A stretch of DNA of 28,796 nucleotides from Eubacteriaceae bacterium. GTDB taxonomy: Bacteria > Bacillota > Clostridia > Eubacteriales > Alkalibacteraceae. The stretch lies in NCBI GenBank assembly GCA_003446375.1, contig DMAW01000001.1, forward strand, positions 1 through 28,796, given 5' to 3'. Under the pieces are notes generated by a model. It worked only from the letters and a program-made list of their open reading frames with translations. It was not told where the DNA came from and did no database searches. Positions 1-7,729 of this stretch are shown one piece after another. Numbering within the stretch: position 1 is the stretch's first letter; the number at the start of each line of letters is the position of its first letter. The translations under genes and the position numbers were made by a program.

Positions 1-783
1 CTACATTAGACAAAACACATCTGCTTCCCGAAATAGATCTTTCATTTTTTCATGCTCTTTTAAGTTTTCATTTTTCAGTACAGCCAATACCTTTTCAGGC
101 TCAGGCGCGGATTCGGGTTCATCCTCTAGCTTTTTCGGCGGTTCTGTCTTCGGACTTGATTCGCGCAAAGGCTCGATTTCAGGCTGGGATTCCGTTTTTT
201 TCATCAATTCCGCCTCAGTAGCGCTCGTCTGTTTTTCCTGCGTCAAATTAACCAAACTTTCGTAAAGCGGCTTGTTTTCATCTGGAATTGTCTTGATTTT
301 TTCAAGCATCTTCTCTGATTCTCTGCTTAGAACATTTACTTTGTCGTATTCAAGTATCTCGGCAACATCATGTATTTGGGTGTTCTTGCTTTTATATTTT
401 TTGCTTTCCTTCTTATCTCCAAACATCAACGCTCCTACAATGGGTATGAATATTATGTCAAACATTAGATTAAACGAGATAATCTGATACACGCTGCTCG
501 TACCTTCATATCCTAAATAAACCCCGGCAATCCCATTTAAGGTTACCACCATGAACAAGTACTTATAAAAAGCGTAATCCTTTGCAATATAAAACATAAA
601 GGGAATAAGTGCTATTCCTTTTATGGATAATAAATAGGGAGCCAGCCTGTAAAAAGACTTCATATAGTCATAGCCTGGATAAATATATCCTATTCCATAT
701 AGCGAAGCAAACAAAGACAGGGCAAACAATGAAATAAAAACTATAAAACCCAACTCTAATCTTATCAAGCTCATCTTCTTCAT
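1..783 (-). CDS. Membrane protein with charged, Pro/Glu-rich C-terminal tail
   Basis: The family is not recognised and no function is assigned. The N-terminal half (about residues 5-135 of 260) holds four strongly hydrophobic segments typical of a small integral membrane protein. The C-terminal half is hydrophilic, rich in Lys, Glu and Pro (several EPE/PPK-like stretches), probably cytoplasmic and largely disordered, and ends in CLM before a TAG stop at the window edge. The frame is open up to 840. I chose the internal ATG at 783 because AGGGGG sits 7 nt before it and the hydrophobic stretch begins soon after. The gene follows the VanZ-like gene by about 60 bases on the same strand, so the two are probably cotranscribed. 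Confidence 0.7.
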   Translation of the reverse strand: MKKMSLIRLELGFIVFISLFALSLFASLYGIGYIYPGYDYMKSFYRLAPYLLSIKGIALIPFMFYIAKDYAFYKYLFMVVTLNGIAGVYLGYEGTSSVYQIISFNLMFDIIFIPIVGALMFGDKKESKKYKSKNTQIHDVAEILEYDKVNVLSRESEKMLEKIKTIPDENKPLYESLVNLTQEKQTSATEAELMKKTESQPEIEPLRESSPKTEPPKKLEDEPESAPEPEKVLAVLKNENLKEHEKMKDLFREADVFCLM

Positions 784-846
784 GCCGCATCCCCCTAAAT
801 CTATTCGTAAAAACAACTGCTTATAGTTATTATATTCCAATGAATA

Positions 847-1308
847 TCAATGTGCAACATTGTAAGCCCTTGTTAAAAACCAAAATAATAAGCACCCGGC
901 AGAAGCGCCCAATGTATCTATAAGCACATCTTGTAGCATACCTGCCCTTCCCGGTACGAAAATCTGATGTATTTCATCTGTTGCTGCATAAAACATGCAT
1001 ATGAAAATAATGAGAATCGTAGTTTTGACGTCCCATTTGCCACGTGTTGTATAAACAGCATTGGCTACAAGCAGCCCAAGTACTCCATAGACCCCAAAGT
1101 GTGCACCTTTCCTTACAAAAAAGTGAATTAAGTCCTGATTGATCTCATCGCTTGGGATAAAAGCAGAAACTGCGCCTATTAGGTATTTTAATACACCGCC
1201 ACTTAATTTCGCCGATTCGTCCGCCTGTTGAGCGGAAAACAAGAAAATTACGATCATCCAGCCAACTGCCAAAGACCAAGTCAGCCACTTTTTTTGTGCT
1301 GCTGTCAA
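847..1308 (-). CDS. VanZ-like family membrane protein
   Basis: This 153-aa protein has about four transmembrane segments. It carries the VanZ-family pattern: an N-terminal helix followed by FSAQQ, a central RKGAHFGVYGVLG segment, and DEIHQIFVPGR near the last helices. VanZ-like proteins are small membrane proteins; VanZ itself gives low-level teicoplanin resistance, but most family members have unknown roles. The open frame extends to 1365, but those extra codons lie inside the terminator hairpin of the preceding gene. A TTG at 1308 has GAGGGG about 7 nt upstream, so I take that as the start. It is a soft start call but well supported by context. The likely cotranscribed neighbour is the membrane protein at 1-783. 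Confidence 0.85.
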   Translation of the reverse strand: MTAAQKKWLTWSLAVGWMIVIFLFSAQQADESAKLSGGVLKYLIGAVSAFIPSDEINQDLIHFFVRKGAHFGVYGVLGLLVANAVYTTRGKWDVKTTILIIFICMFYAATDEIHQIFVPGRAGMLQDVLIDTLGASAGCLLFWFLTRAYNVAH

Positions 1309-1330
1309 TATAGTTCCCCTCTCATATAGA

Positions 1331-1356
1331 AAAATCTGCATTTTCATGCAGATTTT
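1331..1356 (-). terminator. Rho-independent terminator after the class II aldolase
   Basis: On the minus strand an 11-bp perfect stem (AAAATCTGCAT / ATGCAGATTTT) with a GAAA loop begins just after the aldolase stop codon, and the stem's own T-run extends by one further T. It separates the aldolase from the VanZ-like gene and argues against any VanZ start upstream of 1308. Confidence 0.8.
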
Positions 1357-1361
1357 CAAAA

Positions 1362-2021
1362 TCATTTTAGTTTAATTTCCTTGGGATATTCCCAATCCGT
1401 CAATTCTTTGAGATCAAATGCCTTTGGTTCTTTTCCTTGGTTGATAGTTAAAGCTCTGTAGTACATCTCCGCAAGCTCTTCAACATAGTTTGCTTTAAGC
1501 AATGCTTCCTTTGGATCTTTGTCCACTGCCACTGCACCATGGCTTTCCATAAGAATCAAATCAGCGATTTCTGCCGCTTTTGCCACTTTGTCAGCTAGGT
1601 CGACGGTTCCAGGCCTGCCGTACTCAGCAACAGGAACATAGCCTTCTTTTAACCCCAGTATGGCGCACTCATAAACAATAGCCGGAATTGGTTTGTTTAC
1701 AATGGCGAAACTGGTGGCAAATCTGGAGTGGGTATGCGCAACGGCATTGATGTCCGGTCTTTTCTTGTACAGAGCAAGATGGACCAACAACTCACTGGTA
1801 GGCTTAAGTCCTGCCAATGATTCAATTACATTGGCTTCCAAGTCTACTATACAGATATCGTGATGAGTCATCTCTTCCCTGTCGATTCCTGAAGGAGTTA
1901 CCGCAACATATCCTGTCTCTCTGTCTAAGATGCTAAAATTGCCTGCCCGGTGTTTGCATAGGCCAGATCTTTCTGCCTTTTGAGCAATATCGAGCACCTG
2001 TTTCTTTACTGATTCCATCAT
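1362..2021 (-). CDS. Class II aldolase/adducin family protein (FucA/AraD type), stand-alone copy
   Basis: This 219-aa cytosolic enzyme belongs to the zinc-dependent aldolase/epimerase family that includes L-fuculose-1-phosphate aldolase and L-ribulose-5-phosphate 4-epimerase. The metal ligands expected of the family are visible: His96 and His98 in AHTHSRFA and His161 in ESHGAV. A conserved GNFS motif lies near residue 27 and PTSE near residue 74. AGGGGG lies 7 nt before the ATG. It is a close paralogue of the enzyme at 8790-9455: both end in WEYPKEIK and align without large gaps. It follows the HD-domain gene by 30 bases and is closed by a terminator. The substrate is unknown, and aldolase versus epimerase cannot be decided from sequence alone. 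Confidence 0.9.
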   Translation of the reverse strand: MMESVKKQVLDIAQKAERSGLCKHRAGNFSILDRETGYVAVTPSGIDREEMTHHDICIVDLEANVIESLAGLKPTSELLVHLALYKKRPDINAVAHTHSRFATSFAIVNKPIPAIVYECAILGLKEGYVPVAEYGRPGTVDLADKVAKAAEIADLILMESHGAVAVDKDPKEALLKANYVEELAEMYYRALTINQGKEPKAFDLKELTDWEYPKEIKLK

Positions 2022-2051
2022 AGCTATTCCCCCTAAAATAATTTAATTATA

Positions 2052-2522
2052 CTATATCAATTCTTTTATTACCTTTTCAAGTCTTATCTTTTGCTCGGGT
2101 CTTTTCATAGGTATGTCGTATTGCCAACAGTCAAATACATCTGCATCCTTTACTATTTCATCAATTGGCTCACCTATTATATTCTTGCTGCTGTGATTCT
2201 TTGCTGCTGTTGCAATGGTTTCAATTTCTTCTTCCGTAAAGTTTCCGCATTCTTCCAAAATCGACTTTACAGGTTCATAAGCTGCAGATGCATGGTTTTC
2301 TTGCAACCCCGTTACGATCCTTCCATAATCGTGAAGTATGCAAGCAATTGATGCAATCTCAGAATTCACGCCCCTTTTTTTCGCAAGTATCCTGCCTATT
2401 GCCGCACTGCTTGACATATGCACTATTTCAAAGTCTATAGGATATTCCCTTTCAAACTCTTTATCGTCATAATATCTTATTTTTTCAAGAAGAAGACCTT
2501 CTACCTTCATTACTCTGTTCAA
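2052..2522 (-). CDS. HD-domain metal-dependent hydrolase
   Basis: This small protein of about 156 aa carries an HD-superfamily core: an early His (IVHMSSSA), the HD doublet in ILHDYGR, a later His in KNHSS and Asp residues in KDADVFD. HD proteins of this size are usually metal-dependent phosphohydrolases, but the substrate cannot be read from sequence. The open frame starts at a GTG at 2534. The better start is TTG at 2522, with AAGGTGG 8 nt upstream; an ATG at 2510 is the alternative. It lies 30 bases upstream of the class II aldolase in the same orientation, so the two probably share a transcript. It is divergent from htpG. Confidence 0.8.
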   Translation of the reverse strand: MNRVMKVEGLLLEKIRYYDDKEFEREYPIDFEIVHMSSSAAIGRILAKKRGVNSEIASIACILHDYGRIVTGLQENHASAAYEPVKSILEECGNFTEEEIETIATAAKNHSSKNIIGEPIDEIVKDADVFDCWQYDIPMKRPEQKIRLEKVIKELI

Positions 2523-2723
2523 TCTCCATACCACCTTTTATTTATATATGATTCATCTTGATACTTAAGTTATTTTATCAAATATCGATTGTAAATAGAA
2601 CTTGCTTTTCATATAATTTTCATCTATTTTACAAGTATATTGTATACCTGCATCCCGTATATTTTATTACCAACAAACCTCTAGTTATTTCCACAAAAAA
2701 TCCCTTTTATTTTCTCGGATTAA

Positions 2724-2752
2724 TTGACACTGACTTAGAATTATGGTATATA
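2724..2752 (+). promoter_or_regulatory. Housekeeping sigma promoter of htpG
   Basis: TTGACA at 2724-2729 and TATATA at 2747-2752 are separated by exactly 17 bases. This is a near-consensus vegetative promoter whose start site would fall at the left edge of the CIRCE element. Confidence 0.85.
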
Positions 2753-2756
2753 TTTA

Positions 2757-2783
2757 TTAGCACTCTAATACAGAGAGTGCTAA
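2757..2783 (+). promoter_or_regulatory. CIRCE operator (HrcA binding site) before htpG
   Basis: TTAGCACTC, nine bases, then GAGTGCTAA: a perfect 9-9-9 CIRCE inverted repeat. CIRCE is the known operator of the HrcA heat-shock repressor, usually found before groESL and hrcA-dnaK. Here it lies immediately downstream of the -10 box and 30 bases before the htpG start, positioned to block initiation. Confidence 0.95.
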
Positions 2784-2812
2784 TAAATACAATGCGAACA
2801 GGAGCGATCACT

Positions 2813-4687
2813 ATGACAAAAAAAGCCTTCAAGGCAGAATCAAAAAGACTTCTTGACCTAATGATCAATTCAATCTATACCCACAGGGAAATTTTTTTAC
2901 GAGAGCTTGTTTCAAATGCCAGCGATGCAATAGACAAGATCTATTATAGGGCTTTGACTGACGAGAATCTCAAATTCGACAAAGACAGTTATTTCATAAA
3001 AATAATTCCGGACAAGTCGAAACGAACATTGAAGCTTATAGATACCGGAATAGGAATGACAAAGGAAGAGCTGGAAGAAAATCTTGGCGTCATAGCAAAA
3101 AGTGGGTCTCTTTCATTTAAGTCTGAAAACGAGCTAAAAGACGGATACGACATAATAGGACAATTTGGCGTAGGATTCTACTCTGCTTTCATGGTGGCAG
3201 ATAAAGTTACCGTGACCAGTAAATCACCCGACAGCGACAAGGCATGGAAATGGGAATCTGAAGGCGCTGAAGGCTACGTGATTGAAGAGGCCGAAAAAAA
3301 CGAGCTCGGAACTGAAATTCTTCTTCACATCAAGGAAAACACCGAAGAAGAAAATTTTGACGAATATCTTGAAGAACATAGGCTTAAAAGCATAATCAAG
3401 AAATATTCTGATTTCATCCGCTACCCTATAAAGATGGATATATACACCAGCAAAAAGAAAGAAGATAGCGACGAATACGAAACCATAGTTGAAGAACAAA
3501 CAATCAACAGCATGGTGCCTATATGGAGAAAGAACAAGAATGAGCTTTCGCAAGAAGACTATGAGAATTTCTACTCCGAGAAACATTACGGCTTTGACAA
3601 GCCTCTTAAGCACATTCACTTCACCGTGGACGGCGCAATAAGCTACAGATCCTTGTTGTTCATACCGGAAACAAAGCCTTTTGACTACTATACAAAAGAA
3701 TACGAAAAAGGTCTTGAGCTCTACTCAAGCGGCGTCATGATAATGGATAAGTGCCCTGACCTGTTGCCCGACTACTTTGGATTTGTAAAAGGCCTTGTTG
3801 ATTCCGAGGATTTATCCCTTAATATTTCAAGAGAGATGCTTCAACATGACCGACAGCTTAAGCTGATAGCCAAAAATATCAAGAACAAGATAAAAAGCGA
3901 GCTGTTGTCCCTGATTGAGAATGAAAGGGAAAAATACGAGAGCTTCTACGAGTCATTTGGAAGGCAGCTTAAGTTCGGAGTATATTCGGATTTCGGCACG
4001 AACAAGGAAGAGCTTAAAGACCTGCTGATGTTTAAATCTTCTAATGAAAAAAAATACGTGACCTTGAAGGAATATGTGGAAAGGATGCCTGAGGATCAAC
4101 AGTATATCTATTATGCATCCGGTGATTCAATAGAAAAAATCGATAAGTCACCACAAATAGAAGCCGTCTTAGACAAGGGCTATGAGTTCTTGTATTTCAC
4201 TGAAGAGATAGACGAATTTGCCATTAACGTCCTTATGAGCTATTCTGAGAAGGAATTCCGTTCTGTATCAGGCAAAGATACAGGGATAGAACCTGAAGAC
4301 AAGGCCCTTGATGAAAAGATAAAAGAGGAAAGCGCCGATCTTTTAAAGGAAATGAAAGAACTGCTTAAGGAAAAAGTCTCTGATGTCAAGCTATCAACCA
4401 AGCTTAGAAAACACCCTGTCTGTCTAAGCTCTGAAGGAGATCTCACTATCGAGATGGAAAAAGTATTAAATACCATGCCTGATGGAGGAGGAGTCAAGGC
4501 AGAAAAAGTTCTTGAGATAAATCCTGACCATAAGATCTACAAATCCTTGATGGAAGCTCTTAAGTCCGACAGAGATAAGCTTTCACTCTATACAGACATA
4601 CTCTACGATCAGGCATTGTTAATCGAAGGCCTTCCCATCGAAGATCCGGTTGACTTTGCAGATAAAGTGGCGAAGCTTATGGGTTAA
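2813..4687 (+). CDS. htpG: Hsp90-family molecular chaperone HtpG
   Basis: This 624-aa cytosolic ATP-dependent chaperone has the usual HtpG length. The N-terminal GHKL ATPase domain shows the expected motifs: ELVSNASDAIDK (about 30-40), DTGIGMT (about 80-86) and GQFGVGFYSAFMV (about 120-132). The middle domain contains the SLNISREMLQ segment with its catalytic-loop Arg, followed by the dimerisation domain. The open frame runs back to 2558, but the true start is the ATG at 2813, preceded by AGGAG and placed downstream of the promoter and CIRCE element. It is monocistronic, bounded by a terminator at 4703-4743. The CIRCE operator predicts HrcA repression and heat induction. Confidence 0.98.
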   Translation: MTKKAFKAESKRLLDLMINSIYTHREIFLRELVSNASDAIDKIYYRALTDENLKFDKDSYFIKIIPDKSKRTLKLIDTGIGMTKEELEENLGVIAKSGSLSFKSENELKDGYDIIGQFGVGFYSAFMVADKVTVTSKSPDSDKAWKWESEGAEGYVIEEAEKNELGTEILLHIKENTEEENFDEYLEEHRLKSIIKKYSDFIRYPIKMDIYTSKKKEDSDEYETIVEEQTINSMVPIWRKNKNELSQEDYENFYSEKHYGFDKPLKHIHFTVDGAISYRSLLFIPETKPFDYYTKEYEKGLELYSSGVMIMDKCPDLLPDYFGFVKGLVDSEDLSLNISREMLQHDRQLKLIAKNIKNKIKSELLSLIENEREKYESFYESFGRQLKFGVYSDFGTNKEELKDLLMFKSSNEKKYVTLKEYVERMPEDQQYIYYASGDSIEKIDKSPQIEAVLDKGYEFLYFTEEIDEFAINVLMSYSEKEFRSVSGKDTGIEPEDKALDEKIKEESADLLKEMKELLKEKVSDVKLSTKLRKHPVCLSSEGDLTIEMEKVLNTMPDGGGVKAEKVLEINPDHKIYKSLMEALKSDRDKLSLYTDILYDQALLIEGLPIEDPVDFADKVAKLMG

Positions 4688-4702
4688 TCTATAAACATAT
4701 AC

Positions 4703-4743
4703 AAAAGCGATGAATCCGAATAATTGGGATTCATCGCTTTTTA
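4703..4743. terminator. Bidirectional terminator between htpG and the chemoreceptor gene
   Basis: A 15-bp perfect stem (4703-4717 with 4727-4741, core AGCGATGAATCC) is flanked by A-run and T-run, so it can terminate both convergent genes. Confidence 0.9.
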
Positions 4744-4760
4744 TATACAAGCATTCTATT

Positions 4761-6539
4761 TTACAATTTGAATTTTCCTATTGCCTCCTGAAGCTCCATT
4801 GCTAACTTGCTTAATCCTTCCGTGCGTTGCGTAAGCTCATCCATAGTCGCAGTCTGCTCTTCAACTGAAGCTGAAGCTTCTTGTGTGCCTGCGGCATTTT
4901 CTTCGGAAATTGCCGATAATGTCTCTATAACGGTAATAATCTCATCTTTTTTATTAGCCATTTCATTCATAGATCCATTTAGCTCTAAAAGCACATTATT
5001 CATGTTTTCTATTGCGTCTGAAATCCCTTCGAACTGAACGCCTGTCTCTTCAACGCTTTGAGTCTGAGCTTCTACTATGCCATTGACCTTATTCATAGTC
5101 TCAACTGCTCGGTTGGTCTTGTCAGTAAGGTCGTTTATGACCTTTACAATTTCATCTGTGAAATTATTCGACTGCTCTGCAAGTTGCCTGATTTCTTCTG
5201 CTACGACCGCAAATCCTCTGCCTGCCTCTCCTGCCCTAGCCGCTTCGATTGCAGCATTTAATGCCAATAGATTGGTTTGATCAGCTATGCTCTTTATCAT
5301 CTTGCTGGCTTTTTCTATTCTTTCTCCGCTGTCTTTTGTTGCTTCTATAGCTGTCGAAACTTCATTTACAGCATTTTTGCTCTCATTGGCGTGTTCTATA
5401 AGCTGGCTTAGTATCACCAATCCTTTATTCTTGCTTTGATCCACTTCAGAAGATACATTGTTTAGGTTTTCAAGCTCTTCTTGATTGATGGCTACTAGCT
5501 CTCCTAATATATAAATGCTTTCAGAACCCGTCTCTGTCTCTCTTGCCTGATCGCCTGCGGCTCTTGCAATTTCTTCTATGGCTCTGGATATTTCTTGAGA
5601 GACTACAGAAGATTGCTGTATGCTAGTACTTAGTTCTTCAGAAGACGAAGCTACATCCTCAGCCGATCCCGAAACCTGAGCTATAAAGCTTCGCACCTGG
5701 CCAGTAAGCTTATTTAATGACAATGCTAACTTTCCTAGTTCGTCATTTGAAATAACTTGAATGTCTTTTACGCTGACATTGCCGTTTTCGTCTTCCTTTA
5801 TGCCCTCAGCCATCAAGTTTATCTGTTTTACTATCTGCCTTAAAATTGCCACAGCTATAGATACGGCAATTAATATACCCACAAGATTTATCGCTGCCAT
5901 TACCATCTGTATGGTACGGTATCTTTCATTTGCTAAATTATATTCATCCTCAGCAGTTTCAATCTGATAATCCACTAATAAATTAATATGATGTGAAATA
6001 GGATCGATTTGTTGGTACAGATCATTTTCTATGTAGCTTACCAATGCATCTATATCTTGATCATTTATAATTCCTCTTAGCCTTCCTATTGATAAATTAG
6101 CTTGACCGAATAATGCCTCGGCATCTGAGACCAGCTTTAATTCTTGCTCGCTCAACTCCATCTCTTTGTATTCATTCCAAAGCTCTTTTATCGCATCCTG
6201 TGAACTATCAACTTCACTTAGTCCTTGATCCCAATTAAATTCACCGCTTCTCACTTTATGTGCTGCATCAACTATATTGACAGCATACAAATCTGCTATA
6301 GTTTTTAACTTTTCCATAGGCACTACTTTATCTGCATAAACATTTTCTACCCCTTGGTTAGCCATCCTTATTCCATTAACCGCATAAATCCCAGATGCAA
6401 TTGTTACTGTAAGCATAACAAGGACTAAAACCACCAATTTTACCCTGATAGATAAATTATTAAACCCACTCCTAATATTGCCTTTTCTTTTTCCCGTTGA
6501 CTTTTCTTTACTCGCATTGACTTTGTCTCTTTTTTTCAT
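4761..6539 (-). CDS. Methyl-accepting chemotaxis protein
   Basis: This 592-aa membrane chemoreceptor has a short Lys/Arg-rich cytoplasmic N terminus, TM1 at about residues 33-56, an extracellular four-helix-bundle-type ligand domain to about 210, TM2 at about 213-237, a HAMP domain, and a long cytoplasmic signalling coiled coil. The highly conserved hairpin tip is present (DQTNLLALNAAIEAARAGE, followed by GFAVVAEEIRQLAEQS). No CheR-binding pentapeptide is visible at the C terminus. The frame opens at GTG 6551, but GGAGGG lies too close to that codon; ATG at 6539 fits better, although its spacing is long (about 13 nt). The ligand is unknown. A flagellar sigma-type promoter lies about 85 bases upstream. 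Confidence 0.95.
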   Translation of the reverse strand: MKKRDKVNASKEKSTGKRKGNIRSGFNNLSIRVKLVVLVLVMLTVTIASGIYAVNGIRMANQGVENVYADKVVPMEKLKTIADLYAVNIVDAAHKVRSGEFNWDQGLSEVDSSQDAIKELWNEYKEMELSEQELKLVSDAEALFGQANLSIGRLRGIINDQDIDALVSYIENDLYQQIDPISHHINLLVDYQIETAEDEYNLANERYRTIQMVMAAINLVGILIAVSIAVAILRQIVKQINLMAEGIKEDENGNVSVKDIQVISNDELGKLALSLNKLTGQVRSFIAQVSGSAEDVASSSEELSTSIQQSSVVSQEISRAIEEIARAAGDQARETETGSESIYILGELVAINQEELENLNNVSSEVDQSKNKGLVILSQLIEHANESKNAVNEVSTAIEATKDSGERIEKASKMIKSIADQTNLLALNAAIEAARAGEAGRGFAVVAEEIRQLAEQSNNFTDEIVKVINDLTDKTNRAVETMNKVNGIVEAQTQSVEETGVQFEGISDAIENMNNVLLELNGSMNEMANKKDEIITVIETLSAISEENAAGTQEASASVEEQTATMDELTQRTEGLSKLAMELQEAIGKFKL

Positions 6540-6622
6540 TTGTCCAAGCACTCCCTCCGCTAAATGTGTTCGCTTCGCTAATTCCCCTGACTAATACGTT
6601 TTCATTATGCATACCAAGTTTT

Positions 6623-6648
6623 ATATCGGCTGTTTTAAATTAAATTTA
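6623..6648 (-). promoter_or_regulatory. Sigma-D/sigma-28-like promoter of the chemoreceptor gene
   Basis: On the minus strand TAAA (6648-6645), 14 bases, then GCCGATAT (6630-6623). The known motility-sigma consensus in Firmicutes is TAAA, 14-16 bases, GCCGATAA, so only the last base differs. This fits transcription of the MCP with the flagellar regulon. Confidence 0.8.
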
Positions 6649-6660
6649 ATACTATAAAAG

Positions 6661-6697
6661 AAAAAATCGGTGCGAACTTTACATTCGCACCGATTTT
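6661..6697 (-). terminator. Terminator of the PTS/DhaKL operon
   Basis: A 14-bp perfect stem (AAAATCGGTGCGAA at 6663-6676 with its complement at 6684-6697) and a 7-nt loop follow the orphan IIB gene, ending in a T-run on the minus strand. Confidence 0.9.
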
Positions 6698-6708
6698 ATT
6701 AAATCCAA

Positions 6709-6996
6709 TTATTTTTCAAGCACTTCCATCAATTCTTTAATGGTATCTTGAAGCTTCACTCCCGTCAAGAAACTCCTGCCGTTTATCACAGGAACGCCGC
6801 TTCCTTCCGGAATCTGAGTCGTGCTGACTATGACATCCGGCTTCAAAGTCTTTGCTTTTGAAAGAGCTTCTGTTGCTTTGCATTGCACCGTCATGCAGTC
6901 GATTCCTTTTTCTTTGCAAATTTTTTCAATCTTCTTAGCTACCACTGTTGATGTAGCAATAGCAGTCCCACAAGCCACAAGTATTTTTTTTGCCAT
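6709..6996 (-). CDS. PTS EIIB component, galactitol family (orphan second copy)
   Basis: This 95-aa protein has the galactitol-type EIIB fold. It begins KKILVACGTAIATS with the phosphorylatable Cys9 in the P-loop-like motif, and ends with the conserved PVINGRSFLTG segment. EIIB passes phosphate from EIIA to the sugar bound by EIIC. This copy is the last gene of the operon, next to the second DhaL and far from the IIA-IIB-IIC block, and it has no adjacent EIIC of its own. It could serve the same EIIC with another specificity, act as a regulatory phospho-relay for the PRD regulator, or work with a permease elsewhere. GGAGG lies 7 nt upstream of the ATG. Confidence 0.9.
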   Translation of the reverse strand: MAKKILVACGTAIATSTVVAKKIEKICKEKGIDCMTVQCKATEALSKAKTLKPDVIVSTTQIPEGSGVPVINGRSFLTGVKLQDTIKELMEVLEK

Positions 6997-7060
6997 TGTA
7001 TAACCTCCTTATTACTCTCCTCTTTGTGCTACATATTATAAATACCCAAAATTTTTGTAT

Positions 7061-7717
7061 TTAATAATCAATTTTAGAATTATTCTTTAGAGGTCTATCG
7101 AGGCTTGACTCAAAAGCTTGCATCATAAGTGCCGCTACGCATGCACCAGGGTCATAAAGAGTCTTTGAAGCTTCTCCTCTCGTTGCAGCTCTACCATGCA
7201 CCGCAATCATTCCCTTTGTTTCCTCAAAGCCGCGCTGAGAGCTAATTGAGGCTTTTCTGGCTGCTTCCTTTAAGCTTTCTTCATTATTAATTGACTTTTT
7301 CAATGACTGTATCGCAGGATTCAAACCATCTATAAAAGTTTTTTCTCCAATATTTGCTTTACCTCTTGATATTACCCCCTCCTGGTAGCTTTCAAAGAGC
7401 AACCCTATTTCTTGCAAATCTAAGTTGTTTTTGCCCTTTAAAGCCTTTCCTGCAGACATCAATCCAGAAGCCATCAATGTTCCCATTGTCGATGGTACTG
7501 CTGAAGCCATTTTTTTGCCTGCAATATACAAAAGCTTGCCCGCATCTTGTTCTTCAGTGTCTTTTATAGCTTCGTAAGCAGCTTTAAAACCATCGCTCAT
7601 GGTAAGACCTAGGTCTCCATCTCCTACAATACTATCAAGATCTATCAGATATTCTTTGTTTTCTTCCATAATATCGCTAATCTCTTTAAGCAGCCTTACT
7701 AAATATCCAGATTTCAT
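7061..7717 (-). CDS. DhaL-like nucleotide-binding kinase subunit (second copy, divergent)
   Basis: This 218-aa protein is a homologue of DhaL, the ADP/ATP-binding subunit of dihydroxyacetone kinase. The Mg-binding Asp triad is kept (Asp28, Asp33, Asp35 in DSIVGDGDLG), but the usual GDGDHG reads GDGDLG. The C-terminal GRASYLGER-type segment seen in canonical DhaL reads HGRAATRGEASKT here, followed by a normal DPGA. It sits directly after the second DhaK: the DhaK stop at 7730 overlaps this gene's ribosome binding site, so the two form one translation-linked kinase pair. The divergent loops suggest a substrate or phosphate donor different from the canonical pair at 11572-13231. Confidence 0.9.
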   Translation of the reverse strand: MKSGYLVRLLKEISDIMEENKEYLIDLDSIVGDGDLGLTMSDGFKAAYEAIKDTEEQDAGKLLYIAGKKMASAVPSTMGTLMASGLMSAGKALKGKNNLDLQEIGLLFESYQEGVISRGKANIGEKTFIDGLNPAIQSLKKSINNEESLKEAARKASISSQRGFEETKGMIAVHGRAATRGEASKTLYDPGACVAALMMQAFESSLDRPLKNNSKIDY

Positions 7718-7729
7718 AAACCTCCTCCT

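Noticed and set aside
3224..3619. 131-aa minus-strand open frame inside htpG
   Set aside because: It lies fully inside a certain gene, has no ribosome binding site of note, and its composition (Phe/Val/Leu-rich) is that of an antisense shadow.
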